From assembly GCA_016763855.1 (NCBI GenBank), contig JAESSY010000076.1, positions 1 through 33,792 on the forward strand: a stretch of 33,792 nucleotides of DNA. Reading direction: 5' to 3'. The position numbers and the translations under genes are program-made. Below the pieces are notes generated by a model, which was given only the letters and a program-made list of their open reading frames with translations, searched no databases and was not told where the DNA came from. Shown piece after piece: positions 25,305 through 33,781 of this stretch. This DNA comes from Pseudomonadales bacterium. GTDB lineage: Bacteria; Pseudomonadota; Gammaproteobacteria; Pseudomonadales; Azotimanducaceae. Each line of letters starts with the position of its first letter. Positions within the stretch are counted from its first letter, which is position 1.

Positions 25305-26783
25305 ATGGACTACTACCCACTATTTTTGAACCTCAAAGGCCAAGCATGTCTTGTGGTGGGGGGTGGTGAAATCGCATTCCGAAAATCACAATCACTTCTG
25401 AAAGCTGGCGCTCATGTTACATTAGTCGCCCCCGACATCACACCAGAATTAAGACAACTAATAAGCGATGAAAAAATTACTTATATTTCTAAATGTTTTA
25501 TCCCCGAATACTTAGCTGCAAAGCGACTTGTGATAGCGGCGACCAATGATTCAACACTAAATCGCTTGATTTCAGCAAAGGCAGATGAAGAAAATATTTT
25601 AGTCAATGTTCCCGATGATTTAAAATCTTGTCGATTTATCGTCCCTGCAATTATTGATCGATCACCGCTTATCATTGCAGTATCTAGCGGAGGAACCGCC
25701 CCTTTATTGGCTCGCCTTTTAAGACAGAAGCTCGAAACAATGATTCCAGCTTCTTATGGAGATCTTGCAAAGTTCGCGGCTCATTTTCGAGATCAAGTTA
25801 AAAACAAACTTTCTATTCTCACGGCCCGGCGACGATTTTGGGAAGGAATTTTTGAAGGGCCAATTGCAAATAGAGTGCTGAATGGCCAGATAACATTTGC
25901 TGAAAATGAATTTAGGCAAGCACTTGCGCTCCATGTAAAAGATGAAGGCACAAAAACAGGGGAAGTATTTATCATCGGTGCAGGCCCTGGTGATCCAGAG
26001 CTGCTCACACTAAAGGCACTGCGACTAATGCAACAATCGGATATTGTATTTTACGATAATCTTGCATCCCCCGATGTACTCAATTTGGTTCGCAGAGATG
26101 CCATCAGAGTTTCTGTCGCCAAGAAAAAGAACAAGCATAAAATGGCTCAGACGGAAATCAATAGCGCAATGATTGAACATGCAAAGGCGGGAAAGCGGGT
26201 CTGTCGACTAAAAGGCGGAGATCCTTTTATTTTCGGACGTGGCGGCGAAGAAGTAGAAGCTTTAATCGATGCAGAGGTTTCTTTTCAAATTGTGCCGGGT
26301 ATTACTGCTGCAAGCGGCTGCACTACTTATGCCGGCATTCCACTTACCCATCGGGATCACGCAGATACCGTTACCTTTGTCACAGGCCATAAGAAAGACA
26401 ATGGTAAGCTAGATATCGACTTTGAGCATCTCGCAAAGGATCGACAGACAATTGTCTTTTATATGGGCCTAGGAAATCTTCCTGAAATTTCTGACAGACT
26501 TCAATTTCATGGCCTTGCCAGTGATACACCTGCCGCAGCGATAGAACAGGGCACCTATGCTCATCAGCGTGTTTTGTGCAGTACTTTGAAGAACCTGACA
26601 TCGGATACGGAAGGTTTTGATTTTCAATCCCCTACCTTGATCGTTATCGGGAAGGTTGTTTCTCTTGCCGATAAATTACACTGGTTTGGAAGCCCGCCTA
26701 TAAAAGGCAAGTGCAACTTAGCTTCTGATCATTTACAAGACAAAACTTCTTTAGAATTCATTCCCAGGTTCAATACAGCATGA
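25305..26783 (+). CDS. cysG: Siroheme synthase (trifunctional CysG)
   Basis: 492 residues. Residues 1-205 or so form the precorrin-2 dehydrogenase/sirohydrochlorin ferrochelatase module, with the NAD loop VVGGGEIAFRKSQSLLKAGAHVTLVAPDI and the VPDD...FIVPAIIDRSPLIIAVSSGG segment. Residues 220-465 or so are the SAM-dependent uroporphyrinogen-III methyltransferase (FIIGAGPGDPELLTLKAL, CRLKGGDPFIFGRGGEE, VPGITAASG). It makes siroheme from uroporphyrinogen III for the adjacent sulfite reductase. Placement between DUF934 and cysH differs from the Pseudomonas order I know (cysI-DUF934-cysH). A short C-terminal tail of about 30 residues extends past the methyltransferase. Its stop overlaps the cysH start (ATGA). 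Confidence 0.95.
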   Translation: MDYYPLFLNLKGQACLVVGGGEIAFRKSQSLLKAGAHVTLVAPDITPELRQLISDEKITYISKCFIPEYLAAKRLVIAATNDSTLNRLISAKADEENILVNVPDDLKSCRFIVPAIIDRSPLIIAVSSGGTAPLLARLLRQKLETMIPASYGDLAKFAAHFRDQVKNKLSILTARRRFWEGIFEGPIANRVLNGQITFAENEFRQALALHVKDEGTKTGEVFIIGAGPGDPELLTLKALRLMQQSDIVFYDNLASPDVLNLVRRDAIRVSVAKKKNKHKMAQTEINSAMIEHAKAGKRVCRLKGGDPFIFGRGGEEVEALIDAEVSFQIVPGITAASGCTTYAGIPLTHRDHADTVTFVTGHKKDNGKLDIDFEHLAKDRQTIVFYMGLGNLPEISDRLQFHGLASDTPAAAIEQGTYAHQRVLCSTLKNLTSDTEGFDFQSPTLIVIGKVVSLADKLHWFGSPPIKGKCNLASDHLQDKTSLEFIPRFNTA

Positions 26784-27400
26784 GAAGTTTAAGGGAATTA
26801 AATCAGGAAGTTCAGAACAAAACCCCAGAGGAGATTATCGCCTGGGCTTTTAAGTTTAGTCAGCGCACACTCACCAGCACGACATTCGGCAACAAATCCG
26901 CAGAATTACTGCACATGGTCACACGACAACATCCTCGCGCAACCATTTTATGGATAGACACTGGGTATAACACTCCCGCGACCTATCGATTTGCGGAGAA
27001 ACTAATTCAGGCGTTAAATTTAAACATGCAAGTCTATGTTCCAGAGATAACGACTGTACGTCGAAATGTCATCATGGGCGGAATACCCAATATTGCTCAT
27101 CCTCTCCATGAAGAATTCACTAGACAGGTCAAGCTAGAACCTTTCAAACGAGCGACTGATATACTAGACCCTCCTCTCTGGATCACGGGTATTAGACGCA
27201 GCCAATCTACTTATCGTGAATCTCTCGATGTCATTAGTATGACGAAAAGCGGCATCCTTAAAGTTGCACCATTTCTGAATTGTCAGGATGAAAAAATCGA
27301 CTCCTATTTGGAAACGCACCAACTACCTAACGAACCAGATTATTTTGATCCTACAAAAGTGCAAGATAATCGAGAATGTGGATTACATACACGCATGTGA
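26780..27400 (+). CDS. cysH: Phosphoadenylyl-sulfate (PAPS) reductase
   Basis: 206 residues, thioredoxin-dependent reduction of PAPS to sulfite and PAP in the cytosol. The adenine-nucleotide alpha-hydrolase fold is seen in TTFGNKSAELLHMV and ATILWIDTGYNTPATYRFAEKL, the sulfate loop in WITGIRRSQSTYRESLDVI, and the catalytic C-terminal cysteine in ECGLH. The extra Cys-Cys...Cys-x2-Cys cluster motif of APS reductases is absent, so PAPS is the expected substrate. It is slightly shorter than E. coli CysH (244 aa), mainly at the N-terminus. It is the last gene of the cysI operon, overlapping cysG by four bases. It converges with the P1 peptidase 13 bases away. Confidence 0.93.
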   Translation: MRSLRELNQEVQNKTPEEIIAWAFKFSQRTLTSTTFGNKSAELLHMVTRQHPRATILWIDTGYNTPATYRFAEKLIQALNLNMQVYVPEITTVRRNVIMGGIPNIAHPLHEEFTRQVKLEPFKRATDILDPPLWITGIRRSQSTYRESLDVISMTKSGILKVAPFLNCQDEKIDSYLETHQLPNEPDYFDPTKVQDNRECGLHTRM

Positions 27401-27413
27401 CGTTTGTTCTGCG

Positions 27414-28673
27414 TTAAGGGGCTATCGATTTGTCCCAGTTCAATACACGATATTTTTTGAGTATTTTCTTTACTTCCGGTATTGAAATCGCTGTTAGCTC
27501 ACCTCTGGAGCTTGAAACGCTAGTGGCTTTTAATATCGCGTTGTAAATTGCTTCTTCTGTTGCTTCAGCGGCAGCAGCAAATAGGGGTGACATGGCATCA
27601 TTTACAAGGACCTGAGTGCCAACCGGTACAGCGCTAAATCTAGGTCTTCTCGCATCAGGATCGGTCGAGAAGGCGATAACGTAATCTCCCGAACCATTAC
27701 TGGCAAAGGATCCAGTTCTGGCAAGTCCCATCATTGCACGCATAGCAAGGCGATCCAGCGTTCGGGCATCTAGAGGCGCATCAGTTGCCACTATCATCAT
27801 AATAGATCCATCTTCTTTATCGCTATCTCTCGAAGGGTCATCAGTAATCAAATCCCCAGCACTATTGACTTCGATCGCGGCCTTGAGTTCTTTTTGAGAC
27901 GAATAGTTTTCAAGCTCTCTACCGACAGGTGCACCATTCATCGACAATGTCCCGCCAAAGTTCGTTTGCACCAATACACCCACTGTGTATCCGCCCAAAG
28001 ATTTAGGAATAACTCTGGAACTTGTACCAATTCCGCCCTTCCAACCAAAAGCCTGGGTACCCGTGCCAGCACCGACACTTCCTTCTTCTACGGTTCCAGT
28101 TTTCGCTGAATTGAGTGCTGCTGCTACCTCAGGATATCCTATGGGGTCTATCCACATATTATTAACACGGCTGTCATTTGTCTCACCAACAATCGGATTC
28201 AAAGTATGCTCACCCATCCCTGGTTGTTCATACATCCACTTGTTCAATCCCTTGGCTGCACTCCATACACACAAGGTGCAGGTGAGGATAATGGGTGTTT
28301 CAATTTCTCCAAATTCCCGCACCTGAGTTTCACCCACCATTTTTCCATAGCCATTTCCAACATGAATCCACGCAGGTATTGGATGAGTGTAGAGATTACC
28401 CGGTGCAGGAATAATCGCGGTGACACCAGTCCGGATATCTTCTCCTTCGATTTTTGTAGAATGACCGACAAGGACACCTTCCACGTCAGTAATCGCGTTG
28501 TAATACCCGGTTGGAAAAGTACCCACAATGAGCCCAATATCTCTGGCTCTAGGTTTGTTTTCATCCTTGGCCAGAACAGGTTGAGGACTCTTAGCTAGAA
28601 CAAGTTGAGGACTCACCATAGAAATCACTAAACCAGCCGTGATAACAGAAACTATTTTTAATGCTAGATTCAT
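27414..28673 (-). CDS. P1 (S58/DmpA) family aminopeptidase, exported
   Basis: About 419 residues. An N-terminal hydrophobic segment (IVSVITAGLVISMVS) followed by ALA-like sites suggests export. The DmpA/BapA family is made as a precursor that self-cleaves between Gly and Ser to free an N-terminal nucleophile. The family core is visible: GYYNAITDVEGVLVGHST, GSVGAGTGTQAFGWKGGIGTSSR, and the QTNFGG motif. The reaction is release of N-terminal L-amino acids, D-amino acid amides or beta-amino acids from peptides. The start is placed at 28673, seven bases after AAGGA; the ATG at 28679 is too close to the SD. Two near-identical 8-residue blocks SPQLVLAK and SPQPVLAK lie just after the signal segment. 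Confidence 0.9.
   Translation of the reverse strand: MNLALKIVSVITAGLVISMVSPQLVLAKSPQPVLAKDENKPRARDIGLIVGTFPTGYYNAITDVEGVLVGHSTKIEGEDIRTGVTAIIPAPGNLYTHPIPAWIHVGNGYGKMVGETQVREFGEIETPIILTCTLCVWSAAKGLNKWMYEQPGMGEHTLNPIVGETNDSRVNNMWIDPIGYPEVAAALNSAKTGTVEEGSVGAGTGTQAFGWKGGIGTSSRVIPKSLGGYTVGVLVQTNFGGTLSMNGAPVGRELENYSSQKELKAAIEVNSAGDLITDDPSRDSDKEDGSIMMIVATDAPLDARTLDRLAMRAMMGLARTGSFASNGSGDYVIAFSTDPDARRPRFSAVPVGTQVLVNDAMSPLFAAAAEATEEAIYNAILKATSVSSSRGELTAISIPEVKKILKKYRVLNWDKSIAP
28567..28614 (-). repeat. 24-bp tandem duplication in the P1 peptidase leader
   Basis: Two 24-base units (28567-28590 and 28591-28614) differ at three positions and encode SPQPVLAK and SPQLVLAK. The unit is in frame, so the duplication lengthens the linker behind the export signal without breaking the gene. 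Confidence 0.8.
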
Positions 28674-28883
28674 ATCCATATCCTTCTAATCCATTTTACT
28701 CAATTATCCAATCTTTTAAATTTATCAGATCGAAAGCCCATGATGCTATTCCGTATCAGAATTAACACAATATCTTAAACTTGAAGCTTACGCGTCACCC
28801 TCAGCAAAATAAGCTGGCGCGTAGTTAACCGAAAAATGTAGACTATTCTTAACCAAAAAAGAGAATATTCTCCGCTAAATGCC

Positions 28884-29645
28884 ATGAAACACTATTTATT
28901 CCTCATCTGGCTACTAAACCCGTTCTCGGCAAGTGCAAGCGATGAGAAAATTACTGTTCTTACGGAACAACTGTATCCGCTTAGTTACACAGAAACCAGA
29001 AAAAGCAATGGCGTCATTAAAGGCTATGCCACTGAATTAGTGAAAGCAGTATTAGAGGAGTCAGGGTTTGATTACGAAATAAGAATGACACCCTGGCCCA
29101 GAATCATTTCTTCTCTAGAAAAGCAAAAAAACGTACTTGCTTATTCAGTAGCGCATACAGAGGAAAGGGAAGAACAATTTTATTGGATAGGGGAAATCAT
29201 ATCTATGAAAATTTCACTTTATGGTCTAGAACGAAACAGAGCCAATCTACCAAACACCTTCGAAGAAGCCAAAAGCTTTCGAATCGCCGTTAATCGTGAC
29301 TCTGTTGTAAGTGATTTTTTAAAAGAGAACGATTTCAAACGGTTGGTTGAAATTAACAACAGAGAAAAATATATGCTTTTATTAGAGCGAAATCGATTTG
29401 ACCTTTTCCCCCTGATAGATTTTACCCTGCCATTCTTAGCGGAAAGAGTAAACCTGAACAGCACGCATTACTATCCAGCTGTCGCTTTATCCGCTCTGAC
29501 AAAAAATTTAACCATCGCCCTTAGTGTCAACTCTAGTAACGAGGTCCGAGAACGAATTGCTAAAGCCTACAACATCGTAAAAAAATCAGGCAGATATGAC
29601 GAAATAATGAGCCCACTCCTGCTTCAAATTGAACAAGAAAATTAG
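28884..29645 (+). CDS. Periplasmic solute-binding protein, family 3 type
   Basis: 253 residues with a signal peptide (MKHYLFLIWLLNPFSASAS). The mature protein looks like a small bilobal amino-acid-type binding protein: TVLTEQLYPLSYTE...GVIKGYATELVKAVLEESGFDYEIRMTPWPRIISSLEKQKN is the typical opening, and FDLFPLIDFTLPFLAERV part of the second lobe. Orphan proteins of this type often act as sensors or have lost their transporter; no ABC permease or ATPase is nearby. It has no good SD. Its stop overlaps that of boxB on the opposite strand by four bases. Confidence 0.8.
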   Translation: MKHYLFLIWLLNPFSASASDEKITVLTEQLYPLSYTETRKSNGVIKGYATELVKAVLEESGFDYEIRMTPWPRIISSLEKQKNVLAYSVAHTEEREEQFYWIGEIISMKISLYGLERNRANLPNTFEEAKSFRIAVNRDSVVSDFLKENDFKRLVEINNREKYMLLLERNRFDLFPLIDFTLPFLAERVNLNSTHYYPAVALSALTKNLTIALSVNSSNEVRERIAKAYNIVKKSGRYDEIMSPLLLQIEQEN

Positions 29646-31135
29646 CTAATTTTTACATATTCAAACTCAAGGGGCTGACTATTTATCCCTGACTTCGGCG
29701 CCGCAATCCACCCCGCAAATTTACCCTTTTCAGTACAAGCTACCCGCATCAAAGCTTGAATAAAATCTGCATCAGTGTCATCGCATAACCAATCGCTCTT
29801 ACTATCCTTCCATTCTTGTTCAGATAACACTTCCCCGCAAGGCGAAATAAAGTCCTCGGAGAAAACGCCGACCTTTCTAGAAAATCCTTTATAAGGAAGC
29901 GAAAATTGAAATTCACACCCTGTTTTTGCGACAATCTTATTCCATCGACCAATGCCACCCGTGGCTTCAAGATAATAGTCATCCAGTAAACGAGCATTAA
30001 TGGCAATGTGCGCCTTTTCTTCTACTTCAACGATCTTTCCCTCGACCACTCGGGCAACTTTATAAGTATCATTCTCTAACACATGATCATCATCTATCCG
30101 CGTTTCTTTATATCGTCCTTTTATACCAGCAATGAATGCAGTTGCAGCATTAGTGGATAACTCTGAGCCAAATAGATCGAGTGTGACAGCAACATGAAAG
30201 TTAATTTTTTTCTGGATTGTAGGCAGATCGATTACACCCAAACTGCGAATTGCCTCAATATCATTTGGGTCTTTGATTCCCGCATCATTCATTGCCTCGC
30301 AAGTTCTTTGAATTATGCGACCAATGCCTGACTCACCTACAAACATGTGATGTGCTTCCTCGGTTAGCATAAAGCGACAGGATCTAGACAACGGGTCGAA
30401 ACCTGATTCAGCAAGCGCTGCCAATTGCATTTTTCCGTCACGATCCGTGAAATGCGTAAACATAAAAAAGGACAACCAATCTGGTGTCTCCTCATTAAAT
30501 GCGCCTAATATCCTAGGTTTATCAACATCGCCAGATCGACGTTCCAATAATGTCTCTGCTTCTTCACGACCATCTCTACCAAAATATTCAACCAACAAAT
30601 AGACCATCGCCCACAAATGTCTACCTTCTTCGACATTCACCTGGAATAAATTTCGCATATCGTAGAGAGAGGGGGCCGACTTGCTGAGATAGCGTTGCTG
30701 CTCAACCGATGCGGGTTCTGTGTCTGCCTGAATGACAATAAGACGACGTAGCAAGGCACGATATTCACCGGGTACTTCTTGCCACACGGGCTCTCCTTTG
30801 TGCTTTCCAAAAGAAATGGTTCTTCCCGCAACTTTGGGCGCCAATAAAATCCCCCACCTGTAATCAGACATTTTAACATGACCGAATTTTGCCCAACCTT
30901 TTGGATCAACGCCGACGGCTGTTCGCAAATAGACTTCAAAATCACGAGTATCTTCTGGCCCGGCTTTATTCCACCAGTCAACATATTTTGGCTGCCAACG
31001 TTCTAATGCTTTTTTTAGTCTCGCATCATTCGCAAGATCAATATTGTTGGGAATTAATTCATTGTAATCAACTTCTACAATGCTTTTGCTTGCATTATCG
31101 ATTGCACCTTCATCTGTCATTCCGGACTCGCTCAT
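29642..31135 (-). CDS. boxB: Benzoyl-CoA 2,3-epoxidase, oxygenase component BoxB
   Basis: 497 residues, about 20 longer than the Azoarcus protein at the N-terminus. BoxB is a diiron oxygenase that forms the 2,3-epoxide of benzoyl-CoA in the cytosol, using electrons from the flavoprotein BoxA. The ligand set is complete and offset by 20 from the characterised enzyme: E140, E170-x2-H173 (EEGRH), D231 (FTDRD), E260-x2-H263 (EEAHH). It follows boxC after 15 bases in the same transcript. No boxA is in the window, so the reductase must be elsewhere or replaced. It converges with the binding-protein gene. Confidence 0.95.
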   Translation of the reverse strand: MSESGMTDEGAIDNASKSIVEVDYNELIPNNIDLANDARLKKALERWQPKYVDWWNKAGPEDTRDFEVYLRTAVGVDPKGWAKFGHVKMSDYRWGILLAPKVAGRTISFGKHKGEPVWQEVPGEYRALLRRLIVIQADTEPASVEQQRYLSKSAPSLYDMRNLFQVNVEEGRHLWAMVYLLVEYFGRDGREEAETLLERRSGDVDKPRILGAFNEETPDWLSFFMFTHFTDRDGKMQLAALAESGFDPLSRSCRFMLTEEAHHMFVGESGIGRIIQRTCEAMNDAGIKDPNDIEAIRSLGVIDLPTIQKKINFHVAVTLDLFGSELSTNAATAFIAGIKGRYKETRIDDDHVLENDTYKVARVVEGKIVEVEEKAHIAINARLLDDYYLEATGGIGRWNKIVAKTGCEFQFSLPYKGFSRKVGVFSEDFISPCGEVLSEQEWKDSKSDWLCDDTDADFIQALMRVACTEKGKFAGWIAAPKSGINSQPLEFEYVKIS

Positions 31136-31150
31136 TGGATAAGTTCCTCA

Positions 31151-32803
31151 CTAAACTCTCTCTTTGTCGTAATTGGCCCGAATACCTGTTCCATATAACT
31201 GCAGTGCGCCCTTCTCGCCCACAGCATTTGGTCGTTGGAATATCCAGTTTTGCCATGCAGTCAATCTTCCAAATATCTTTGTTTCCATTGTTTCCGGGCC
31301 TGCAAACCTCAGATTGGCTTCCATGCCCGTCAAACTGTCAGGAGAGAAGCTGGCGCGCTCTTCTAGGAATAACCTTAGTTCATCGTCCCAATCCAAGCTA
31401 TCCAAGACATAGGTGATCAAATGCAGCTCATCAGCTTTGCTAGCCTCTAGTGCTTGTCCAATCACTTTTTGACAGGCTGATACAGACTCTAATTCCCCAA
31501 GAAATCGTGTTTCCAAACGGGTAATACCATTAGACATGGCATAGCTACCAAAATTAGTCGAGCTTAAGCGTAATGATGGAGGGGGGCGATTATCACCGTC
31601 AAACTGATCCTCAAGCATATAGCTTCGATCAACAGAAAATAATATTTCCGCTAGAAATCCAGCAAAACAACTGCCTTGTTCTATACAGGCTATTGTGGTT
31701 CGGGAAGTCAGGTCAAGGCGTTTTAGTGTACGCCGCCAATACAATAGTATTTCATGCATAAACCAGTGCTTCTGGTTTCGAAAAACAAAATCATCGAAAG
31801 TACCAACGATACTGAGGTCACCTTCCGTTTTGAAAATTAAGGTACCAAGATCCAATTCATTTAGACGCAGATGTAAAATAGCATCGTCTAATTGACGGCA
31901 GCAAGCCAAAGGCCAAAATTCCGCACCCTCTGATTCTGCTTCTTCAAGGGTAAGGCCGGCAAGATCTGTATAAGGCGCATTAATGGTAATCGTCGCAAAT
32001 TTTTTCTCTCTTTCAATTTCTATTTTTACAAAATCGTAGAGGACTAACGCTTCAGATATATTTTTATCAATGGGTGCCAATAACACCCCTCCCGCCGCAT
32101 TCGGCTGATCAGATTTTAGAGACATCTCCTTCGCTTTAAGCTGCACAGCCTCATCGAACTTCGACCCAGGGATAACCTCATCAACTAAACGCCAAGCTAC
32201 TGCCTTCTGACCCCCAATGCCTTCTTCCAGCGTGCAGAAAATATCAGCACGATCACGACGAACTTTTCTTTTGTCCACAATTCGCGTTAATCCTCCAGTC
32301 CCGGGTAGTACAGCCAACATGGGGACTTCTGGTAAAGAGACGGAAGAATTCCCATCATCTGCCATCATGATGTAATCTGCTGCTAATGCTAGCTCATAGC
32401 CACCACCTGCCGCAGTACCACGAATGGCGCACAGATATCTTTGATGAGAGAAGTGGCTGGCATCTTCGATGGCATTTCTGGTTTCGTTAGTAAACTTACA
32501 AAAATTCACCTTGTGGGCATGGCTCGCTGCACCCAACATCCGAATATTTGCTCCAGCCGAAAACACCTTAGGATTAGCAGATTTTAGTATGACGGTTTTG
32601 ACCCCAGGGTGCTCAAATCTCAGCCTTTGCACCGCATCGTACAATTCGATATCAACGCTTAAATCATAGGAATTTAATTTGAGCTCATAGCCGTCGAATA
32701 GTCCGCAGTCAGGATTCACATCCATTTCGAGAGTCGCTATTGAATCATCAAAACTCAGCTTCCAATGTTTGTAGGCAGCTGGAGAGGTTCTAAAATCAAT
32801 CAT
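31151..32803 (-). CDS. boxC: 2,3-epoxybenzoyl-CoA dihydrolase BoxC
   Basis: 550 residues, the usual length for BoxC, an enlarged crotonase-fold enzyme that hydrolyses 2,3-epoxybenzoyl-CoA to 3,4-dehydroadipyl-CoA semialdehyde and formate. The crotonase core is visible: oxyanion-hole segment SANPKVFSAGANIRMLG and the CoA-site stretch CAIRGTAAGGGYELALAADYIMMADD, SLPEVPMLAVLPGTGGLTRI. The ATG overlaps the TGA of the upstream acyl-CoA ligase remnant (ATGA), showing that they evolved as one operon. Together with boxB it gives ring epoxidation and cleavage; the later steps (semialdehyde dehydrogenase and beta-oxidation) are not in the window. Confidence 0.95.
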   Translation of the reverse strand: MIDFRTSPAAYKHWKLSFDDSIATLEMDVNPDCGLFDGYELKLNSYDLSVDIELYDAVQRLRFEHPGVKTVILKSANPKVFSAGANIRMLGAASHAHKVNFCKFTNETRNAIEDASHFSHQRYLCAIRGTAAGGGYELALAADYIMMADDGNSSVSLPEVPMLAVLPGTGGLTRIVDKRKVRRDRADIFCTLEEGIGGQKAVAWRLVDEVIPGSKFDEAVQLKAKEMSLKSDQPNAAGGVLLAPIDKNISEALVLYDFVKIEIEREKKFATITINAPYTDLAGLTLEEAESEGAEFWPLACCRQLDDAILHLRLNELDLGTLIFKTEGDLSIVGTFDDFVFRNQKHWFMHEILLYWRRTLKRLDLTSRTTIACIEQGSCFAGFLAEILFSVDRSYMLEDQFDGDNRPPPSLRLSSTNFGSYAMSNGITRLETRFLGELESVSACQKVIGQALEASKADELHLITYVLDSLDWDDELRLFLEERASFSPDSLTGMEANLRFAGPETMETKIFGRLTAWQNWIFQRPNAVGEKGALQLYGTGIRANYDKERV

Positions 32804-33200
32804 TCGTTCTTGGCCAAAGTTTGTAACTTATTTTTATCAATCTTCCCGATAGATAGCATGGGCAAAGCATCTAGAAAGGTAAAATATTTTGGAATCTTGT
32901 AATTGCCCAGGCTTTCTTTCAGCTGAGTCTTAAGTTCATCATCGCTCAGCTCGCGGCCTTGATGTAACATAATAAATACGCGACCTTCTTCATGCCAAAG
33001 CCTTATTGGTTGCCGCGGATCAGGCGTACCAATGGTTTCTGACAATACACCCAGATCATCATCCAAACGACAATAGCTGGCACCCCCTACAGTTTCTGTC
33101 ATACCGTAACCCATTGTACAATACTTGATCCCTGTCTTATCTTTTATAATCGCCCCCAGTAAAAATAGTTATACGATATTGGAGCATCTATACTCGGATC
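32800..33200 (-). pseudogene. Remnant of an AMP-forming acyl-CoA ligase (likely aromatic-acid ligase)
   Basis: An ATG-initiated ORF (32800-33114) begins inside a conserved motif (MGYGMTETVGG, motif A5 of adenylating enzymes) and ends with the A10 lysine region (LPMLSIGKIDKNKL). Homology extends upstream: GAIIKDKTGIKYCT in the same frame, then ITIFTGG in another frame, joined across G5 (near 33152-33156) where G6 would keep the frame. The N-terminal 300 or so residues are absent. Motifs A6-A8 are also missing: GTPDPRQPIRLW runs straight into EEGRVFIMLHQGRELSDDELK near 32995, an in-frame loss of about 100 residues. Such a protein could not adenylate. Its position at the head of boxCB fits a former benzoate-CoA ligase, but the substrate is inferred. 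Confidence 0.8.
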
Positions 33201-33214
33201 AAAGGCAGTCAATA

Positions 33215-33781
33215 TTAGATGAGATCGGTTTGAACAAGGTCCTTAATCATCTTTATCACAACATTTTTTTCACCGTTAGCCGCAATCGTTGTATAGCGCT
33301 CTATCTCGCGATAGCCTCGGGCTAGATAAAGGGGCTCTCCTGGTACAGTTGAACCCAATTCAATGGTTTTAAATCCAGCATCTCGAGCCGCTGCCTCTCC
33401 AAGTTCGAGCAAGAGGGTACCAATACCTTTACGACCCCAATCAGGATGGGTATACATCGCGCGTATTCTGGCAGGATCAGTCTTCGGATCGCTCAGGGAA
33501 TCATCGCGGCCAAGTGTATGATCCCCGCCATAAAGGGTTCGTCGTTTTCCCCAGCCACCACACCCAACAAGCACAGTCTTGTTATTAAGTTCAGTTTCAA
33601 CAAGAAAGTAACTTTTGTCGCTGATAAGGCTCTGATCTACCCCCATGGTTTCTTTCGCCGCAACAATTTCAGAAGAAGAGAGAAAAGCACTCATATTGAT
33701 TTCAATAGAAGCCGCCATGAGCTCGATAATGTTTTCTTTGTCTATTTCTTGCGCGATACGATGTGTGAAAATGTTTTTCAT
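33215..33781 (-). CDS. GNAT-family N-acetyltransferase
   Basis: 188 residues with the acetyl-CoA loop in ARIRAMYTHPDWGRKGIGTLLLELGEAAARDAGF (R-x2-G-x-G/T type) and C-terminal GEPLYLARGYREIERY. It transfers an acetyl group to an amine of an unknown small molecule or protein in the cytosol. An in-frame TAA lies directly before the ATG at 33781, so the start cannot lie further upstream. It reads toward the ligase remnant with about 15 bases between its stop and the first recognisable ligase sequence, so the two probably became neighbours by the deletion that removed the ligase N-terminus. Confidence 0.88.
   Translation of the reverse strand: MKNIFTHRIAQEIDKENIIELMAASIEINMSAFLSSSEIVAAKETMGVDQSLISDKSYFLVETELNNKTVLVGCGGWGKRRTLYGGDHTLGRDDSLSDPKTDPARIRAMYTHPDWGRKGIGTLLLELGEAAARDAGFKTIELGSTVPGEPLYLARGYREIERYTTIAANGEKNVVIKMIKDLVQTDLI

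Noticed and set aside
28206-28598. 130-residue ORF on the plus strand
   Set aside because: It is a shadow on the opposite strand of the P1 peptidase, with no ribosome site and no recognisable protein features.
28780-28850. Possible hairpin terminator or operator ACGCG...CGCGT before the binding-protein gene
   Set aside because: The arms are only five bases with a long interrupted loop and no T-run; not distinguishable from chance.
30889-31416. 175-residue ORF on the plus strand
   Set aside because: Antisense to the boxB/boxC junction; composition is that of a shadow frame and both real genes are intact.
32800-33114. Genuine small 104-residue AMP-ligase C-terminal protein
   Set aside because: It starts in the middle of motif A5, homology goes on upstream in two frames, and motifs A6-A8 are missing, so it is a remnant and not a designed small protein.
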